The notes under the pieces: model-generated
Told to the model about the DNA's origin: nothing
What the model saw: the letters and a program-made list of their open reading frames with translations, nothing else
Databases searched by the model: none
Position numbers and translations under genes: made by a program
Shown here: one piece after another, positions 26,975 to 37,362 of the stretch
Layout: each line of letters opens with the position of its first letter
Position numbering within the stretch: the stretch's first letter is position 1
Assembly (NCBI RefSeq): GCF_005116735.1
Contig: NZ_SWDB01000004.1
Location: forward strand, 62,001-126,000
Source of the DNA: Thalassotalea mangrovi
GTDB taxonomy: Bacteria > Pseudomonadota > Gammaproteobacteria > Enterobacterales > Alteromonadaceae
DNA length: 64,000 nt
Direction: 5' to 3'

Positions 26975-27406
26975 ATGGCTATCGAACGTACTTTTTCTAT
27001 CGTAAAACCTGATGCTGTTGCTAAAAATGCAATTGGTGCTATCTACAACCGTTTTGAGTCTGCTGGTCTTAAGATCATCGCTTCTAAAATGGTTCACCTG
27101 AGCCGCGAGAAAGCGGAAGGCTTCTATGCCGAGCACAAAGAGCGTCCTTTCTTCGGTGCTTTGGTTGACTTCATGACTTCTGGTCCAGTTATGGTTCAGG
27201 TGTTAGAAGGTGAAAATGCGGTACTTAAAAACCGTGAAATCATGGGTGCAACTAACCCAGCTGAAGCCTTAGCAGGTACTCTACGTCACGACTACGCTGA
27301 GTCAATTGATGAAAATGCGGTACACGGTTCTGACGCATTAGAGTCAGCGGCTCGCGAAATTGCTTACTTCTTCAGCGACGACGAAATCTGTCCTCGTACT
27401 CGCTAA
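26975..27406 (+). CDS. ndk: Nucleoside diphosphate kinase
   Basis: 143 residues, the canonical length. It balances NTP pools by phosphate transfer through a phosphohistidine, His-117, found in the signature NAVHGSD. The N-terminal [12 protein letters not shown] and [11 protein letters not shown] stretches are typical. A TATAAT at 26928-26933 is a probable -10 box. A terminator follows, so it is monocistronic. It lies just before rlmN, as commonly seen in gammaproteobacteria. Confidence 0.97.
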   Translation: MAIERTFSIVKPDAVAKNAIGAIYNRFESAGLKIIASKMVHLSREKAEGFYAEHKERPFFGALVDFMTSGPVMVQVLEGENAVLKNREIMGATNPAEALAGTLRHDYAESIDENAVHGSDALESAAREIAYFFSDDEICPRTR

Positions 27407-27465
27407 TTGACGAGTAAGGAAGGGATTGCAGGAATCTAGCTGCGCCAATTTACCTTCCTATGAAT

Positions 27466-27503
27466 CAAAAGGATTTTGCCGAATCTGGTAAAATCCTTTT
27501 GTT
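27466..27503 (+). terminator. ndk terminator
   Basis: CAAAAGGATTTT ... AAAATCCTTTTG, a 12-bp perfect stem with a 12-base loop, followed by TTG. The stem ends in T residues that provide the U-tract. Confidence 0.8.
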
Positions 27504-27604
27504 GTATCTGCGGCCCGGAAAATATCGATTAACCCATAGTCGAACAAGGGACGTTTTTTAACCGAAATAATAACGCAAAGTAACATTTTGCTAACAACTG
27601 AAAA

Positions 27605-27633
27605 TTGTTTGTAGCGCTTAAAATGTGTACAAT
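27605..27633 (+). promoter_or_regulatory. Sigma-70 promoter of rlmN
   Basis: TTGTTT (27605-27610), 17-base spacer, TACAAT (27628-27633). The expected transcription start near 27640 lies downstream of the first in-frame ATG-like codon at 27625, which helps to set the rlmN start at 27670. Confidence 0.65.
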
Positions 27634-27669
27634 GGCGTCCGTTTTAACACCAGAGAATTCGAGCTTTTA

Positions 27670-28830
27670 ATGTCTGCTAACCCAGTTGCAATCCAGGAAT
27701 CAGTTACCCCTGAAAAGGTTAATTTGCTGAACTTTGATCACCAGATGATGCGTGAGTATTTTGCCAGTATCGGTGAAAAGCCTTTTCGCGCCGATCAGGT
27801 CATGAAGTGGATCTATCACTTTGGTTATGATGACTTTGAAAAAATGACCAACCTTAACAAGGCATTACGACAAAAGCTGCAGCGTTTGTGTGAGATCAAG
27901 GCACCGGAGATTTCGCAAAAACAGGTCTCAAATGACGGTACCATAAAGTACGCCTTGAAGCTTGAAGGCGGTCAGGAAGTAGAAACCGTATGGATCCCGG
28001 AAAACGGCCGGGCCACGTTGTGTGTATCCTCCCAGGTGGGCTGTGCACTGGAGTGTTCATTTTGCTCGACCGCGCAGCAGGGCTTTAATCGCAACCTTTC
28101 GGTTTCTGAAATCATTGGTCAGGTATGGCGTGTCGCCAATGACATTGGCGCGACCCGTATTGCAGGTACCCGCCCGATTACCAATATTGTAATGATGGGC
28201 ATGGGTGAACCATTGCTGAACATGAAGAATTTGATTCCGGCACTCGACAACATGCTTAACGACCTGGCCTATGGGTTGTCGAAGCGTCGGGTTACGGTAA
28301 GCACCTCTGGCGTTGTTCCTGCGTTAGACATGCTGAAAGAAAAAATCGACTGTGCCTTAGCTATTTCGGTGCATGCACCCAACGATGAGTTACGTAATGT
28401 GTTGGTACCGATCAACAAGAAATACCCGCTAACAGACTTTTTAGCGGCAAGCCGTCGCTACATTGAAGGCTCGAAGGCTAATAAACAGGTAACCGTAGAG
28501 TACGTGATGATAGATCATGTCAATGACTCGACAGAGCAGGCGCATGAGCTTGCTAAAGTGCTGGAAGGAACTCCGAGTAAAATTAACCTGATTCCGTTTA
28601 ATCCGTATCCTGGGTCGCCATACAAACGCTCCAGCAACTCCCGTATTGACCGCTTTGATAAAGTATTGCAATCGTACGGCCTTACGGTGATCACCCGACG
28701 CACCCGAGGTGATGATATCGATGCCGCTTGTGGTCAATTGGCCGGCGATGTCCTGGACAGAACCAAGCGCACGGGAAAAAAACAGATGCAAGGCGATGCG
28801 ATTTCGGTAAAAATGGTGTCATCAGAATAA
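27670..28830 (+). CDS. rlmN: 23S rRNA (adenine2503-C2) / tRNA methyltransferase RlmN
   Basis: Radical-SAM enzyme methylating C2 of A2503 in 23S rRNA and A37 in some tRNAs. The [4Fe-4S] motif [14 protein letters not shown] is visible at about residues 120-133, and the second catalytic cysteine region (DIDAACGQL) near the C-terminus. Starting at ATG 27670 gives 386 residues, close to E. coli (384); the 15 upstream codons overlap the promoter and are excluded. It begins the cluster rlmN-pilF-rodZ-ispG-hisS-yfgM-bamB-der, which is conserved across gammaproteobacteria. Confidence 0.95.
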   Translation: MSANPVAIQESVTPEKVNLLNFDHQMMREYFASIGEKPFRADQVMKWIYHFGYDDFEKMTNLNKALRQKLQRLCEIKAPEISQKQVSNDGTIKYALKLEGGQEVETVWIPENGRATLCVSSQVGCALECSFCSTAQQGFNRNLSVSEIIGQVWRVANDIGATRIAGTRPITNIVMMGMGEPLLNMKNLIPALDNMLNDLAYGLSKRRVTVSTSGVVPALDMLKEKIDCALAISVHAPNDELRNVLVPINKKYPLTDFLAASRRYIEGSKANKQVTVEYVMIDHVNDSTEQAHELAKVLEGTPSKINLIPFNPYPGSPYKRSSNSRIDRFDKVLQSYGLTVITRRTRGDDIDAACGQLAGDVLDRTKRTGKKQMQGDAISVKMVSSE

Positions 28831-28851
28831 TAACTAAGTAAGAGCAGGAAG

Positions 28852-30195
28852 ATGCATAAATCAGTGAAGATGTTCTCTGCAATCACTCTGGCGGTTGTCA
28901 CAGCGATGGCGACCAGCGGTTGTGTAACGCAAAATTATGCAGAAGAAAAACCGGTGGTTGATCGAGACGTCAACAAAGAACAAAAAGCCAAAACCCGGAT
29001 TTCGCTGGCTCTGAGTTATTTGAATATGGGCAATATGGCTCAGGCTAAGTTTAACCTGGAACGGGCGAAAGAGTTTGCTCCGGATTTGGTCGACGTATAT
29101 ACCGCTTTTGCTCATTATTTTGAAGTGGTGGGTGAAACAGAACAGGCGGAAGAGTCATATCGCAAGGCGCTTGATATCGAAGACGATAATGCCGATACAT
29201 TGAATAACTTCGGTGTTTTTCTGTGTCGTCAGCAACGGGTGAGCGAGGCAGAGACCTTATTCAAAAAAGCGATTCGCGTTCCCAGTTACCTGCGGGTAGC
29301 CGAAACCTATGAAAACATCGCCCTTTGTCATTTAAAGGTCAATGACATCGATAAGGCTGAACATGCGATGGAGCGCAGCCTGGCACATAGCCCGAATCGC
29401 GCAACTAGCCTGCTACAGCTGGCACAGTTTAAATATGCCAAAGGTGACTACGATCAGGCTGGCTTATATATGAGTCGATTTGAACTGGCGACCCGCCGCT
29501 TTACCCCACAGGCAATGGCCTTAGCCTTTAAAATCCAACAAAATATGGGTAATGCTGAAATCGCTGAAAATTATGCCAAAATGCTGATCAACATGTTTCC
29601 GGAGTCGGAACAGGCACAGTCTTACCTTGAAGATGGCTTGATACGCATTGCTGAAGATGACCTGGCCGAACGATACCATCGTTATGTGTTAAAAACAGCG
29701 GCGCTATCGACGACGGGCAAGCAAACGGCAAGGGTGAAAAAGAGCGTTGTGAAAAGCAAACAACAATCGCCCCAGGGTGATGCTAGTGCTGTGGTAAGTG
29801 CGGCAACGAAGCCTGTATCATTGCCTGCGACGCAGGATAAGGGCAAACCGCAAAACAAGCCGCCAGTCGATAATAGCAGCAGTTCGAAAACGCAGACGGC
29901 GGCGACACCTGTGAAACAACAAACATCTCCTGTACAGCCGCCAGCAATCAATGCCGCTGCGTTTGCGGTAAACAAGCAAACGCCGAAACCGGCAGTGACT
30001 GCGGTTGGTAATCAAGCTGCGGCATCGGCAATAAACGTTGATGGACCGGTACATATTGTTGCCAAAGGTGATAACCTGTATCGAATTTCGCTTAAATACA
30101 ACATCACCATTAGCACCTTGCGGCGCTGGAATGACTTAGTGGATGAAAATATTCATGTCGGTCAGGTAATTCGATTAAGCAGACCAAAAAAATAG
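28852..30195 (+). CDS. pilF: Type IV pilus assembly lipoprotein PilF/PilW with C-terminal LysM domain
   Basis: 447 residues. Lipoprotein signal with lipobox TSGC, cysteine at residue 24. Residues about 40-265 form TPR repeats (for example ISLALSYLNMGNMAQAKFNLERA) typical of the PilF/PilW pilotin that helps the PilQ secretin assemble in the outer membrane. After a Lys/Gln/Pro/Ala-rich linker (about 280-395) comes a LysM peptidoglycan-binding domain (about 400-444, HIVAKGDNLYRISLKYNI ... NIHVGQVIRL). Classical PilF is about 250 residues and has no LysM, so this form could tether the pilotin to peptidoglycan. Position between rlmN and rodZ is the standard pilF locus. Confidence 0.9.
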   Translation: MHKSVKMFSAITLAVVTAMATSGCVTQNYAEEKPVVDRDVNKEQKAKTRISLALSYLNMGNMAQAKFNLERAKEFAPDLVDVYTAFAHYFEVVGETEQAEESYRKALDIEDDNADTLNNFGVFLCRQQRVSEAETLFKKAIRVPSYLRVAETYENIALCHLKVNDIDKAEHAMERSLAHSPNRATSLLQLAQFKYAKGDYDQAGLYMSRFELATRRFTPQAMALAFKIQQNMGNAEIAENYAKMLINMFPESEQAQSYLEDGLIRIAEDDLAERYHRYVLKTAALSTTGKQTARVKKSVVKSKQQSPQGDASAVVSAATKPVSLPATQDKGKPQNKPPVDNSSSSKTQTAATPVKQQTSPVQPPAINAAAFAVNKQTPKPAVTAVGNQAAASAINVDGPVHIVAKGDNLYRISLKYNITISTLRRWNDLVDENIHVGQVIRLSRPKK

Positions 30196-30213
30196 CAGAG
30201 TTAACAGAATATT

Positions 30214-31278
30214 ATGAGCGAACAAAATCAACCTATTAATATCTGCGATGATATTGAAGTAGTAGGCCCGGGACAAATGCTCCGGGAAGCCCGGAAAGCG
30301 AAAGGGCTAAGTCAGAAAGATGTTGCCCTGCACCTGAATTTCCGTTTGGCATTGGTCAACGAGCTGGAAACTGAATCCTTTGACCCAGATACGCCAGCGA
30401 CCTTTTTGCGTGGATATCTGCGCAATTATGCCAAGTTTCTCGGTCTTAATGAGAATGATGTGTTGGAAAGCTATCAGACGCTAGGTGTTGCTCGCCAGCA
30501 ACGTGCTGAAATGAAAAGTTTTTCTCAAAAAGAAGCGAAAAAAGCTGAGAACAAGTTATTGATGGTCACCAGCTCGGTCCTGGCTGCATTGATGCTAGGG
30601 ATTTCTGCGTATCATTTCATTCAGGAAGATAAGCAGGATGTTAGCGAGATTGTAACCTCGGATGAACTACCGGTAACTGCCGAACAGGATGATGTCACTG
30701 CAGGTAATGCTCAGTCATCCGTCCCTGAAACGTCGTTCGAAGCAGAACAAGAAACCTTGTCTAAAGCACCAGGCAATATGGCGGAAACAGGCGCAGATAC
30801 CCAGGACAGCCTGGTAGATGATGAGCAGCCCGTTACCAGTGAACCCTTGACTGCCGCCATGATGGTCGTTGAGAGCCGGGAGACCGTGCCTCAACAAACA
30901 CAACCTATAGCCGAAGAGGACGAGCCAGATCAACAATCTCAGGCTACAGAAGAAACCCTGACCACTCAAATCCCTGCTCAGGATTCGGGCGAACCAGCAA
31001 ATTCCGATGCGGCAATCGCACAATTAAAGTTTGTTTTTAAAGGTGATTGCTGGGTCAATATCTTTGATGCCGATGGCAACCGACTGGCCTGGGGTATTAA
31101 GAAAAACGATTATGTCATGACCTTGAACGGTAAGCCGCCGTTTAATGTGACTCTGGGGAAACCGGAATTGGTTGAGATGACCTATCAGGGAGAACAGATC
31201 TCTCTGTCCCAGTATAAAGTCGGGCAAATTGCAAAAATGATCGTGCCCGAGCCCGTAATTGAGGAGGCAGCGGAGTAA
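30214..31278 (+). CDS. rodZ: Cytoskeletal shape protein RodZ
   Basis: 354 residues. N-terminal HTH_25 domain (about 18-85, GQMLREARKAKGLSQKDVALHL), which in RodZ binds MreB rather than DNA; a transmembrane helix at about 114-134 (LLMVTSSVLAALMLGISAY); an acidic Glu/Gln/Thr-rich periplasmic linker (about 140-265); and a C-terminal DUF4115 beta domain (about 270-345, FKGDCWVNIFDADGNRLAWG). It organises the rod-shape elongation machinery at the inner membrane. It lies 18 bp after pilF and 39 bp before ispG, probably one transcript. Confidence 0.94.
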   Translation: MSEQNQPINICDDIEVVGPGQMLREARKAKGLSQKDVALHLNFRLALVNELETESFDPDTPATFLRGYLRNYAKFLGLNENDVLESYQTLGVARQQRAEMKSFSQKEAKKAENKLLMVTSSVLAALMLGISAYHFIQEDKQDVSEIVTSDELPVTAEQDDVTAGNAQSSVPETSFEAEQETLSKAPGNMAETGADTQDSLVDDEQPVTSEPLTAAMMVVESRETVPQQTQPIAEEDEPDQQSQATEETLTTQIPAQDSGEPANSDAAIAQLKFVFKGDCWVNIFDADGNRLAWGIKKNDYVMTLNGKPPFNVTLGKPELVEMTYQGEQISLSQYKVGQIAKMIVPEPVIEEAAE

Positions 31279-31317
31279 GCGCTGCCTTAACAGTAAATTC
31301 AGATTAATCAACAACAC

Positions 31318-32433
31318 ATGTTTAGTGAAAATCCGATCAAACGTCGCAAGTCCACACAAATAATGGTGGGCAATGTACCGGTAGGTGGCGACGCCCCTAT
31401 CTCCGTGCAATCGATGACTAATACTCCGACTACCGATGTTGAAGCAACGGTTAGGCAAATTCGCGAACTGGAAAATGTCGGTGCTGATATAGTCCGTGTT
31501 TCCGTGCCAACCATGGATGCTGCTGAAGCATTTAAGCAAATCAAACAACAGGTGCGCGTACCGCTCGTTGCCGATATTCATTTTGACTATCGCATTGCTT
31601 TGCAAGTTGCCGAATATGGGGTTGACTGTTTGCGCATCAATCCAGGCAACATTGGTCGTGAAGATCGCATTCGCGCCGTTGTCGATGCTGCCCGTGATAA
31701 AAATATTCCTATTCGCATTGGTGTGAATGGTGGTTCACTGGAGCGCGATTTACAGGAAAAGTACAAAGAACCTACTCCTGAAGCTTTGTTGGAGTCTGCA
31801 TTGCGCCATGTTGATATCCTCGATCGCCTGAACTTTGATCAGTTCAAAGTCAGCGTCAAAGCCTCCGATGTATTTCTGGCGGTTGGCGCCTATCGTTTAT
31901 TAGCCAAACAAATCGAAAACCCATTGCATCTTGGTATCACCGAAGCTGGTGGTTTTCGTTCTGGTGCTGTTAAATCGGCAGTGGGACTGGGAATGTTACT
32001 TGCCGAGGGTATTGGTGATACTTTGCGGGTCTCTCTGGCAGCCAACCCGGTTGAAGAGATTAAAGTCGGTTTTGATATTCTTAAATCATTGCGACTGCGC
32101 TCGCGAGGCATCAATTTTATTGCCTGTCCGAGCTGTTCACGCCAGGAGTTTGACGTAATTTCTACGGTTAATGCCCTGGAACAGCGCCTGGAAGATATCT
32201 TAACACCAATGGACGTATCTATTATTGGTTGTGTGGTGAATGGTCCGGGTGAAGCGACGGTTTCCGATCTTGGCCTTACCGGGTCTAACCGCAAAAGTGG
32301 CTTTTATTTAGATGGAGTTCGTCAAAAAGAACGTATCGACAATCAGGATATTGTTGACCAACTGGAAAAGAAAATTCGCGCCAAAGCACAAATGCTGGCC
32401 GGTGAACGACAAATCAAATTCAAACAAGTCTAA
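31318..32433 (+). CDS. ispG: 4-hydroxy-3-methylbut-2-enyl diphosphate synthase (IspG)
   Basis: Penultimate enzyme of the MEP isoprenoid pathway, a [4Fe-4S] protein converting MEcPP to HMBPP. 371 residues, as in E. coli (372). The N-terminal TIM barrel contains [28 protein letters not shown], and the C-terminal cluster domain contains ligands in [10 protein letters not shown] and [10 protein letters not shown]. The genes rodZ-ispG-hisS are in the same order as in E. coli. Confidence 0.97.
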   Translation: MFSENPIKRRKSTQIMVGNVPVGGDAPISVQSMTNTPTTDVEATVRQIRELENVGADIVRVSVPTMDAAEAFKQIKQQVRVPLVADIHFDYRIALQVAEYGVDCLRINPGNIGREDRIRAVVDAARDKNIPIRIGVNGGSLERDLQEKYKEPTPEALLESALRHVDILDRLNFDQFKVSVKASDVFLAVGAYRLLAKQIENPLHLGITEAGGFRSGAVKSAVGLGMLLAEGIGDTLRVSLAANPVEEIKVGFDILKSLRLRSRGINFIACPSCSRQEFDVISTVNALEQRLEDILTPMDVSIIGCVVNGPGEATVSDLGLTGSNRKSGFYLDGVRQKERIDNQDIVDQLEKKIRAKAQMLAGERQIKFKQV

Positions 32434-32442
32434 TCGACGGGC

Positions 32443-32472
32443 TTGTGCGTTAACCGAAGATTTGCCTATAAT
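32443..32472 (+). promoter_or_regulatory. Internal promoter of hisS
   Basis: TTGTGC (32443-32448), 18-base spacer, TATAAT (32467-32472), ending 57 bases before the hisS start. It lies in the 96-bp ispG-hisS gap and probably gives hisS extra, independent expression. Confidence 0.65.
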
Positions 32473-32529
32473 GCCGCCCTTATGGCGAATTTACCGACAC
32501 AGATTTTACAGATTTAAGAGAACATTCGA

Positions 32530-33810
32530 GTGACTAAAGCTATCCAAGCAATCCGTGGTATGAACGACTGCCTTCCTGGTGAAACGGAAAAGTGGCAACA
32601 GGTGGAACAGGTTCTGCGCAATGTCGCCAGTAATTATGGCTACTCGGAAATTCGTATGCCGGTGGTCGAGTCAACTGCGCTTTTTAAACGCGGTATTGGT
32701 GAGGTTACCGATATCGTTGAAAAAGAAATGTATACCTTTGACGATCGCAATGGCGATTCTCTGACGCTACGTCCTGAGGGGACTGCCAGTTGTGTTCGCG
32801 CTGGTAATCAGCATGGCTTGCTATATAACCAGGAGCAACGTTTGTGGTATATGGGGCCAATGTTTCGTCACGAGCGACCACAAAAAGGTCGTTATCGCCA
32901 GTTTCACCAGTTTGGCCTGGAAAGCTTCGGTATCGCATCGGCGGATATTGATGCCGAAGTGATTATCTTAAGTGCTCGCCTATGGCGGGAACTTGGCATC
33001 GAAGATTTTGTCACACTAGAGCTTAACTCGCTTGGTTCAAATGAAGCTCGCGCCGATTATCGTCAGGCGCTGGTGGAATTTTTGACCCAGCATGAAGATA
33101 AACTGGATGATGATTCTCGCCGGCGCATGCACAGCAACCCTTTGCGGGTACTGGATAGCAAGAACCCTGACGTTCAGGCATTGCTGGTCGATGCGCCAAA
33201 GTTGTCTGAATATTTAGATGAAGAGTCGCAGCAGCATTTTGCCGACGTTTGTAAACGCCTTGATGCTGCGGGTATCAGTTATCGTTTAAACGATAAACTA
33301 GTGCGGGGCCTGGATTATTATAATCGCACCGTATTTGAGTGGGTAACAGATTCCCTCGGTGCTCAGGGAACCGTTTGCGCGGGAGGTCGTTACGATGGCC
33401 TGGTTGAGCAACTCGGAGGCAAAGCGACGCCTGCGGTAGGCTTTGCTTTGGGTATTGAACGCCTGGTATTGTTGCTCACCAGCCTTGATAAGTTTCAGAA
33501 CTTGCGCCCTGCCGCAGATGTGTATGTGGTAAGCATGGGGGCCGACGCGGAACTGGCGGCGTTGCGTTTATCCGAACAATGGCGTGATGCGGTACCTCAA
33601 ATCCGCATTCAAACCCATTGTGGTGGCGGCAAATTTCAGAAACAACTGAAACGTGCGGATAAATCTGGTGCACAGATCGCGATAATTCTTGGTGAATCAG
33701 AATTAGAACAAGAAACCGTGACCGTAAAATATTTACGGCAACAAAAAGAACAAATTAGCCTGCCTTTTGCACAAGTCGCAGAGCTGTTAACGAATTTAGT
33801 AGAAGGGTAA
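32530..33810 (+). CDS. hisS: Histidine--tRNA ligase
   Basis: Class II aminoacyl-tRNA synthetase, 426 residues (E. coli 424). Motif 2 is [20 protein letters not shown]; the histidine-specific motifs [15 protein letters not shown] and AGGRYDGL are present; motif 3 is [10 protein letters not shown]; the C-terminal anticodon-binding domain follows. The start is GTG ([16 protein letters not shown]), which aligns with the family's normal N-terminus. It lies 4 bp before yfgM. Confidence 0.97.
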   Translation: MTKAIQAIRGMNDCLPGETEKWQQVEQVLRNVASNYGYSEIRMPVVESTALFKRGIGEVTDIVEKEMYTFDDRNGDSLTLRPEGTASCVRAGNQHGLLYNQEQRLWYMGPMFRHERPQKGRYRQFHQFGLESFGIASADIDAEVIILSARLWRELGIEDFVTLELNSLGSNEARADYRQALVEFLTQHEDKLDDDSRRRMHSNPLRVLDSKNPDVQALLVDAPKLSEYLDEESQQHFADVCKRLDAAGISYRLNDKLVRGLDYYNRTVFEWVTDSLGAQGTVCAGGRYDGLVEQLGGKATPAVGFALGIERLVLLLTSLDKFQNLRPAADVYVVSMGADAELAALRLSEQWRDAVPQIRIQTHCGGGKFQKQLKRADKSGAQIAIILGESELEQETVTVKYLRQQKEQISLPFAQVAELLTNLVEG

Positions 33811-33814
33811 TGTT

Positions 33815-34453
33815 GTGGAAATTTATCAATCAGAAGAACAACAAGTAGAAGCAATTAAAAAGTTTTGGCATGACAATGGTAACTCGATTATCGCTGGTCT
33901 GGTGATCGGACTGGGCGGCTTTTTCGGTTACAACTACTATCAGGACCAGAAAATTGAAGCGATGGAAACCGCATCGACTCAGTTTCAGGAAAACATGCAG
34001 GCAATGGAAAGCAATGACGAGAAATTTCGCAGTGAAAGCCAGGCCTTCATTAATGACCACAAAGATTCTAGTTATGCAGCCTTCACTGCGCTAGCACTGG
34101 CTAAAGATGCGGTAGCACACAGTGATTTTGCTGAAGCTGAAAAGCAATTAACGACTGCAGCGGAACTGGCACCAAGTGAAGAAATCAAGGCGATTGCCAT
34201 GTTGCGTATGGCCCGCGTACAGATTCAACAACAGAATATGGATGCAGCCCTGGCTACCCTGGAAAGCCCATTCCCGGAAAAATTTGCTGCTAATGTTGCC
34301 GAAACTAAGGGTGATGCTTATTTATTAGCGGGCGACAAAGAGCAGGCTCGTACGGCTTATCAGACAGCCGTGGATGCTGGCGGCCTTGAAACCAGCCCGC
34401 AGTTACAAATGAAATTGGATGACCTGGCCGTTGCTATTAACGTTGCTGGTTAA
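33815..34453 (+). CDS. yfgM: YfgM family ancillary SecYEG / TPR membrane protein
   Basis: 212 residues. A short cytosolic N-terminus (VEIYQSEEQQVEAIKKFWHDNG), one membrane helix (about 24-44, SIIAGLVIGLGGFFGYNYY) and a periplasmic TPR-like helical domain rich in Ala/Gln/Glu. In E. coli YfgM associates with the SecYEG translocon and the chaperone PpiD and modulates the Rcs response. The GTG start directly follows hisS. Translational coupling is likely, and 15 bp separate it from bamB. Confidence 0.93.
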   Translation: MEIYQSEEQQVEAIKKFWHDNGNSIIAGLVIGLGGFFGYNYYQDQKIEAMETASTQFQENMQAMESNDEKFRSESQAFINDHKDSSYAAFTALALAKDAVAHSDFAEAEKQLTTAAELAPSEEIKAIAMLRMARVQIQQQNMDAALATLESPFPEKFAANVAETKGDAYLLAGDKEQARTAYQTAVDAGGLETSPQLQMKLDDLAVAINVAG

Positions 34454-34468
34454 GGCTGAGGTGCTGGT

Positions 34469-35671
34469 GTGAAAAACCTGAATAAAAAATTACTAAGCAC
34501 CATTCTGGCATCGGCGATGCTGTTTGGCTGTGCTTCCGATGATGAAGACGAAGATACCAGTACGCTGGTGGCTGAATTAACCGAAATTAATGCCCAGTTT
34601 GAACCGGAAGTCTTATGGGAACAATCGACTGACGAAGGCGTTCAGCATTATTTTTCCCGATTAAACCCGGTGGTCGCCTACGATAAAGTATTTACTGCCG
34701 AGCGACTGGGTGATGCCTATGCATTTGATAAGACGACCGGCGAAGAGATCTGGCATGTCGACCTTAGCAATATTGATGGCAGTCGAGGGTTTTTCGATGA
34801 CCGCGAAACCGCACGGATTTCTGGTGGCGGAGCTGCCGGATATAACATGGTTATCTGGGGAAGTGAAAACGGTATCGTTTACGCATTAAACCAGGAAAAT
34901 GGCGAGCTTATCTGGCAGGCGAAAGTTGCCGGCGAAGTTATCTCCAACCCGGCGCTGGATTCCAATAAAGTACTGGTTAATACCGGCTCAGGTGCGCTTA
35001 TTGCCCTGGATGCACAGACCGGCGAACAGTTGTGGAAAACCGAGCAAAGCGTACCGCCGTTGACATTGCGTGGTGCCAGTGGCGTGGTTACCAGTGCCGG
35101 TGGTGCTTTTATTGGTAATGCCAAAGGCGAACTGGTGGTTTATATCATCGACAATGGTCAGCAGGGCTGGGCAACCGAAATTGGTGAACCATCCGGGGCA
35201 ACCGAGTTACAACGCATTGTCGATGTCGATGTGACTCCGGTAGTGTTCGGTGACAAGATTTATGGTATTTCATCGAATGGTAATTTAGCGGCGCTGGATA
35301 TGCGCAGTGGCCGGGAAGTGTGGAAACGTAAATACTCATCTTATCGCCAGCTTACCATTGATGGTAACCAGATTTTTGCCACCGATGAAAAAGGCCATGT
35401 TTATGCGATTGACCGTAATGACGGTACTGAGCTGTGGAGCCAGTTATCGTTTACCAACCGTGAGACTACCGGTGCGGTAAGCATCGGTGATTACGTGGTA
35501 ATTGGCGATTTGGAAGGCTACCTGCACTGGCTAAATAAAACTGATGGTTCTATCGTTGCCCGTCATCGGGTAGACAGTAGTGCTATCTATGTGACGCCGG
35601 TAGTAGACGAAGGTCTTATCTACGCTCAATCACGTGACGGTGAACTCCAGGTTATTAAAACGCCAGAGTAG
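34469..35671 (+). CDS. bamB: Outer-membrane assembly lipoprotein BamB
   Basis: 400-residue eight-bladed PQQ-type beta-propeller lipoprotein of the BAM complex that inserts outer-membrane barrels. Lipobox LFGC gives the acylated cysteine at about residue 21, followed by a strongly acidic patch (SDDEDEDTS). Propeller blade repeats such as LIALDAQTGEQLWKTE, NLAALDMRSGREVWKR and VYAIDRNDGTELWSQ are visible. The start is GTG. It sits in the usual place between yfgM and der. Confidence 0.96.
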   Translation: MKNLNKKLLSTILASAMLFGCASDDEDEDTSTLVAELTEINAQFEPEVLWEQSTDEGVQHYFSRLNPVVAYDKVFTAERLGDAYAFDKTTGEEIWHVDLSNIDGSRGFFDDRETARISGGGAAGYNMVIWGSENGIVYALNQENGELIWQAKVAGEVISNPALDSNKVLVNTGSGALIALDAQTGEQLWKTEQSVPPLTLRGASGVVTSAGGAFIGNAKGELVVYIIDNGQQGWATEIGEPSGATELQRIVDVDVTPVVFGDKIYGISSNGNLAALDMRSGREVWKRKYSSYRQLTIDGNQIFATDEKGHVYAIDRNDGTELWSQLSFTNRETTGAVSIGDYVVIGDLEGYLHWLNKTDGSIVARHRVDSSAIYVTPVVDEGLIYAQSRDGELQVIKTPE

Positions 35672-35759
35672 ACTCTGAACCCGTTGTTTAACATCGGGTT
35701 TTATAGGAAAAGCAGATTTTTGCCAAAGGCAATAAAAGCTAAAGTTTGCTAAAGTTATC

Positions 35760-35788
35760 AGCGGCCCCGTAAGTTTTACGGGGCCGCT
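35760..35788 (+). terminator. Strong hairpin in the bamB-der gap (terminator or attenuator)
   Basis: Perfect 13-bp GC-rich stem AGCGGCCCCGTAA-gtt-TTACGGGGCCGCT followed by ATTATTTTATT. It looks like an intrinsic terminator, but the der start is only 34 bp downstream, leaving almost no room for a promoter. It may therefore act as a partial terminator or attenuator inside the der leader. Confidence 0.8.
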
Positions 35789-35822
35789 ATTATTTTATTA
35801 AGATTATTTTTTTGAGGTAGCC

Positions 35823-37295
35823 ATGCTTCCTGTTGTTGCTCTGGTTGGGCGTCCTAACGTAGGAAAATCAACTTTATTTAATCGTCTTACAAGAACTCGT
35901 GACGCGCTGGTGGCGGATTATCCAGGGCTTACCCGTGATCGCCAGTATGGCCAGGCCGAGGTTGAAGGGCAATCGTTTATTGTCATTGATACCGGCGGTA
36001 TTGTTGGCAATGAGGAAGGTATCGATGCCCTGATGGCGGAACAGTCGTTAATGGCGATTGATGAAGCGGACGCGGTATTGTTTTTAGTCGATGCCCGTGC
36101 CGGGTTAACATCGGCAGATGAATCGATTGCCGAATACCTACGCAAGCAGAGTAAAAAAGTCTTTGTTGTTGCCAATAAAATCGATGGCATTGATGCCGAT
36201 TCTGCGGTGGCGGAATTTTATCACCTGGGATTGGGTGATACCGTCCACCAGATAGCGGCTGCCCATAATCGTGGCGTAACCCAGTTATTAAACCTGGCCC
36301 TGGCTCCGCATATTGATGGTATGGCGCTGACCGATGAGGGCGACGATGCTGACGAGGATTATGATAATGTAGTGCACTTGGAGGAAGGTGAAGAGTTCGA
36401 CGATAGTGAAGAGACGGCTCAGGACGACAAAATAAAGCTGGCGATTATTGGTAAACCCAATGTCGGTAAATCGACTTTGACCAACCGCATCCTCGGCGAA
36501 GAGCGTGTCGTTGTTTACGATATGCCGGGTACTACCCGAGACAGTGTTTACATTCCCATGGAGCGGGGTGATCGCGAGTATACCTTGATTGATACCGCTG
36601 GCATTCGTCGCCGTAAAAATGTTACCGATGCGGTGGAAAAGTTTTCGGTCATTAAAACCCTGCAGGCGATTGAAGATGCCAACGTGGTATTACTGGTTAT
36701 TGATGCCCGCGATGGTATCACTGATCAGGATCTATCTCTTTTAGGCTACGTGTTGGAATCGGGGCGCTCCCTGGTGCTGGTGGTTAATAAATGGGATGGC
36801 CTGGATAATGATATTAAGGAGCGAGTCAAATCAGAGCTTGATCGTCGTCTTGGCTTTATCGATTTTGCGCGATTGCACTTTATTTCGGCATTACATGGTA
36901 CTGGCGTTGGCCATTTATTTGAGTCGGTGGAGGAAGCATTCGATTCAGCCACTCGTCGCACGTCAACGGCGATGTTAACCAAGATTATGGACATGGCGGT
37001 ATTTGATCATCAACCACCTATGGTTAATGGTCGCCGCATTAAGCTTAAATACGCCCATGCCGGTGGCTATAACCCGCCGATTATTGTTATCCATGGTAAC
37101 CAGGTAAATGCTCTGCCACAGTCCTATAAGCGTTATCTGATGAATTATTTCCGTAAGGCGCTTAAAATCATGGGTACACCGATTAAAGTTGAATTCAGGG
37201 GCACCGCCAACCCGTTTGCCAACAAGCGCAAACTCACCTATACCGAGCAGAAGAAAAAAGCCCGGGCAACCCAAGGGTATAAAAGCAACGATTAA
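35823..37295 (+). CDS. der: Ribosome-assembly GTPase Der (EngA)
   Basis: 490-residue protein with two tandem G domains, each with P-loops (GRPNVGKST at about 8-16; GKPNVGKST at about 215-223), G3 motifs DTGG and DTAG, and NKxD motifs (NKIDG, NKWDG). They are linked by an unusually acidic stretch (about 170-200, [11 protein letters not shown]), followed by a KH-like C-terminal domain and a basic tail. Der acts in 50S subunit maturation. TTGAGGTAG is the ribosome site. Confidence 0.97.
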   Translation: MLPVVALVGRPNVGKSTLFNRLTRTRDALVADYPGLTRDRQYGQAEVEGQSFIVIDTGGIVGNEEGIDALMAEQSLMAIDEADAVLFLVDARAGLTSADESIAEYLRKQSKKVFVVANKIDGIDADSAVAEFYHLGLGDTVHQIAAAHNRGVTQLLNLALAPHIDGMALTDEGDDADEDYDNVVHLEEGEEFDDSEETAQDDKIKLAIIGKPNVGKSTLTNRILGEERVVVYDMPGTTRDSVYIPMERGDREYTLIDTAGIRRRKNVTDAVEKFSVIKTLQAIEDANVVLLVIDARDGITDQDLSLLGYVLESGRSLVLVVNKWDGLDNDIKERVKSELDRRLGFIDFARLHFISALHGTGVGHLFESVEEAFDSATRRTSTAMLTKIMDMAVFDHQPPMVNGRRIKLKYAHAGGYNPPIIVIHGNQVNALPQSYKRYLMNYFRKALKIMGTPIKVEFRGTANPFANKRKLTYTEQKKKARATQGYKSND

Positions 37296-37299
37296 AAAA

Positions 37300-37327
37300 A
37301 AGGACCACAATTGTGGTCCTTGTTTGT
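37300..37327 (+). terminator. der terminator
   Basis: AAGGACCAC-aatt-GTGGTCCTT followed by GTTTG. A run of A residues precedes it, so it may also work on the minus strand for the convergent xseA. Confidence 0.85.
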
Positions 37328-37362
37328 CAGCGATGCAGGGTAGTCATCGAGGAATAGATTAC

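Noticed and set aside
31024-31605. 193-codon minus-strand frame across rodZ and ispG
   Set aside because: It overlaps two clearly conserved genes and shows no domain of its own.
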